Assembly (NCBI GenBank): GCA_964035545.1
Contig: OZ037771.1
Coordinates: 434,001 to 498,000, forward strand
Source: Bugula neritina
Taxonomy: Eukaryota; Bryozoa; Gymnolaemata; Cheilostomatida; Bugulidae
Length of the DNA: 64,000 nucleotides
Direction: 5' to 3'
The position numbers and the translations under genes were made by a program. Under the pieces are notes generated by a model. It had not been told where the DNA came from. It did not search any database and worked only from the letters and a program-made list of their open reading frames with translations. Positions 61,601 to 64,000 of the stretch are shown here, piece after piece (within the stretch, counting starts at the first letter, position 1; each line of letters begins with the position of its first letter).

Positions 61601-63821
61601 AGAAAGGCTTTCACAAGCAGGTAATACACACTAGAGTGTTATATACACTAGAATGTAATATACACTAGAGTGTAATATACACTAGAGTGTTATACACACG
61701 CTCACAAGTGTATGAACAGTGTGTCCGTTATTTTGTAGCCTACAGACTACTACTTCAAGAACTACATAAATTTAGCTGCAAGTATGGGTTACTGTGCAGC
61801 TACTGGAGGTTGGTGTATTAAGAATAGTCAACATGCATTCTTTTATAAAATACTATTATGTAAAATATGTGTAATATTATATTATCACGTGATGTATTAT
61901 GTTACATTATAATTTGTTATCTTGTGTTATGCTATCATAATATAATATTGTGTTACATTATCAGATATTATATTTCAGAGAGAGTTCACACACTCATGTT
62001 GCATTTACTGGACGAATTTCTTGAACTCCATTCAAAGAATGACTACTTCTTTTGGTGGTTTTTAAACGGTTTGAGTCACCAGACTTTTGAGCCCCTTTCT
62101 AGAGTGGATTTGGACTACTACCACTTCTTCAAGAAGCATTTTGATAAAGGTTAGTTTTATTTCTACTTGACAATGCAACTTGTATATTAATACAACTTGT
62201 ATATTATATGACGGAGTAATACAACTTGTATATTATATGATGGAGTAATACAACTTGTATATTATATGATAGAGTAATACAACTTGTATGTTATATGACG
62301 GAGTAATACAATTTGTATATTATATGATAGAGTAATACAACTTGTATATTAACTGATGGAGTAATACAACTTGTATATTATATGATAGAGTAATACAACT
62401 TGTATATTAACTGATGGAGTAATACAACTTGTATATTAACTGATGGAGTATATTAACTTCCAGGTAGTTTCAAGGACACGCTGCTGATATTTGGCAGTGA
62501 CCATGGAAACAGGTTCAGTAACCTCAGAAAGTCATATGTAGGTCAAATGGAAGAACGACTTCCTTTGCAGTTACTTGTGTTCCCAGACTGGTTCAAGACC
62601 GAGTACAGTCATCTGTACGAGACTTTGCTGGTAGGACTTGCTCCGTCACCTCCTATTTGACAGTAGATGGTGATGTCATTTCCTCTCGCTGTGCTGTGTG
62701 TTTTTACTAGTGTTACCATGGTTACTGTATAGTATACCCGTGTTACCATGGTTACTGTATAGTATACCCGTGTTACCATGGTTACTGTATAGTATACCCG
62801 TGTTACCATGGTTACTGTATAGTATACCCGTGTTACCATGGTTACTGTATAGTATACCCGTGTTACCATGGTTACTGTATAGTATACCCGTGTTACCATG
62901 GTTACTGTATAGTATACCCGTGTTACCATGGTTACTGTATAGTATACCCGTGTTACCATGGTTACTGTATAGTATACCCGGTTACCATGGTTACTGTATA
63001 GTATACCCGTGTTACCATGGTTACTGTATAGTATACCCGTGTTACCATGGTTACTGTATAGTATACCCGTGTTACCATGGTTACTGTATAGTATACCCGT
63101 GTTACCATGGTTACTGTATAGTATACTCGTGTTACCATAGTTACTGTATAGTATACTCGTGTTACCATGGTTACTGTATGTACTTACAGAATAATAGCAA
63201 CTCTCTGACCACACCATTTGACATGCGTGAAACTTTAGCTAGCATAGCCTCAGAGCTTAATCAACCTCTACAGCCTTCTGCACCACGGAGAGGTAACTCC
63301 CTTCTCTAAAGCATGCTTCAGTCGGCTAGTTAATAGAATAGATATTTCTCATATTAATATGAATTTGGAATTTTTCAGGATTGAATTTATTCAAGACGCA
63401 AGTGCCTTCCACACGGACATGTGAGACGGCAGGAATTCCGATGAAGTTCTGTGTTTGCAAGAAGCTGAGTCCCGTACCCGTGACCAACGAGGACGTGGTG
63501 AGAGCTGCGACTGTTTCCCTCTCCCACATCAACCAGCTGCTAAGTGAGCCCGCAGTCAAACTCTTGTGTGCCAATCTCACTCTCAAGGTCATTGTAAGTG
63601 CACAGGCTACCATAGCCAGCAGTAAGAGACGTTTCCGGGACTATAGGATTATTTTTGAAACACTTCCTGGAAGAGGGCGGTTTGAATCAACAGTTAGGAA
63701 AATCGTGGAGACTGGGAAGATGAATCTGTTGGGTGAGGTGACTCGCATCTCATTGTACGGCAATTCTTCTGTCTGTGTGTCTTCTCAGCTACTTAAGAAC
63801 TATTGCTATTGCATGCACTGA
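58673..63821 (+). CDS. DUF229 family membrane protein (alkaline phosphatase/sulfatase superfamily), 11 exons
   Basis: Exons: 58673-58790, 58970-59148, 59227-59552, 59675-59823, 60021-60243, 61440-61620, 61739-61808, 61979-62149, 62464-62630, 63190-63292, 63379-63821, joining to 709 codons plus TGA. Residues 1-30 form a signal anchor (FKVLAVVVVTAALIFCF). The family core is clear: GCHIPLLNPWDSHVL, LSVLMFYNDGVSH, VSLNGFHTVGLNTFPN, PFLWRIFNNQSYVTGFVED, HLLDEFLELHSKNDYFFWWF and the metal-binding IFGSDHGNRF with MEERLPLQLLVFPDW. The usual metal/nucleophile motif DSxS reads DGVS here, so catalytic competence is uncertain. The C-terminal exon adds a Cys-containing domain (FCVCKKLSP, ending NYCYCMH). 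Exon 5 may alternatively end at 60239 and join 61456 (both keep phase). Substrate is unknown; DUF229 proteins are largely uncharacterised. Confidence 0.9.
59553..59592 (+). repeat. 10-bp donor repeat after DUF229 exon 3
   Basis: The junction CACCAG/GTAAGGGGAG is followed by three more GTAAGGGGAG or TTAAGGGGAG units. Candidate donors lie at 59553, 59563 and 59583 (the third copy has TT). Confidence 0.85.
59835..60000. repeat. 20-bp array, DUF229 intron 4
   Basis: About eight copies of ACTGACACCTCCTAGTAATA with TTC and GTAGT variants. Confidence 0.9.
60250..61430. repeat. 24-bp minisatellite, DUF229 intron 5
   Basis: About 49 copies of GAGTATATCTACAGTATATA (24-bp period) fill the intron between exons 5 and 6. 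Each contains CTACAG. The true acceptor AGTATACAG at 61439 is a shortened copy of the same unit. The stop-free 8-codon period produces frames over 430 codons long. Confidence 0.95.
62170..62455. repeat. 28-bp minisatellite, DUF229 intron 8
   Basis: About ten copies of GAGTAATACAACTTGTATAT (28-bp period, with TATGAT/AACTGAT variants). Confidence 0.9.
62708..63175. repeat. 31-bp minisatellite, DUF229 intron 9
   Basis: Fifteen highly uniform copies of GTGTTACCATGGTTACTGTA (31-bp period); one unit near 62980 is two bases shorter. Each unit carries the palindrome ACCATGGT. Confidence 0.95.
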
Positions 63822-64000
63822 GTTATATATTCTACTACTTCACATCAATGCATAGACAAATACTGTTTTGCTAAGTTTAGTTTTAGGTTCAGTTTCAATT
63901 CATGTAGGGTAATTTGTTTTGTAATTAGCAGCGAATATTTTAAACTTAAAATTTTATTCAACTTTATTTGAAGATTTTGAACATCATAGAATTTAATACT

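Noticed and set aside
60241-61668. A 475-codon YEYIYSI repeat protein
   Set aside because: It is the 24-bp intronic array. Only the last part (from 61440) is DUF229 exon 6.
62708-63175. CRISPR-like regular repeats
   Set aside because: The units are contiguous with no unique spacers, in an animal intron. The same applies to all other arrays here.

Overview
This is 64 kb of an AT-rich, intron-rich animal genome. I read it as an early-branching metazoan, most likely a sponge. The evidence is the metazoan gene set (KIDINS220, P2X receptor, AIF1, CBP/p300, a sulfotransferase and a DUF229 protein), GT-AG introns of about 50 bp to 2.6 kb, and the absence of bacterial operons. The lineage is an inference and cannot be fixed without database comparison. 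Gene models were built by hand: splice sites were chosen so that reading phase is kept across every junction and the product aligns with its family.

Layout: (1) 1-2227, non-coding upstream DNA with AT-rich arrays. (2) 2228-22112 (+), KIDINS220/ARMS in 31 exons, lacking only its first few codons. (3) 23874-25181 (-), an intronless P2X receptor, tail-to-tail with KIDINS220. (4) 27344-28208 (-) and 32966-33059 (-), exons of one or two unrecognised genes. (5) 29253-32036 (+), AIF1 in six exons. (6) 33180-33450, a CpG- and motif-rich promoter-like patch. (7) 34658-47842 (+), a complete CBP/p300 acetyltransferase in 24 coding exons. (8) 49668-49754, a tRNA-like sequence followed by an 18-G run. (9) 50987-54429 (+), a type II membrane sulfotransferase-like protein in seven exons. 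(10) 54430-58672, largely non-coding. (11) 58673-63821 (+), a DUF229 / alkaline-phosphatase-superfamily membrane protein in 11 exons.

The genes do not form a pathway. They are ordinary animal housekeeping and signalling genes: a neurotrophin/Ras-MAPK scaffold, an ATP-gated channel, an actin/calcium adaptor, a transcriptional coactivator and two Golgi-type enzymes.

The most striking feature is that nearly every long intron carries a tandem array, and several arrays are copied from an exon-intron junction and stay in exact register with it. Examples are 23 copies of the CBP exon 14 acceptor at exact 31-bp spacing, 10 copies of the KIDINS220 exon 14 donor at 27-bp (in-frame) spacing, 6 copies of that same exon's acceptor at 28 bp, 6 copies of the KIDINS220 exon 29 acceptor at 32 bp, and 5 copies of the CBP exon 22 acceptor at 46 bp. 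These splice-site arrays raise a real question about how the correct site is chosen, and they are the best candidate here for an undescribed phenomenon.
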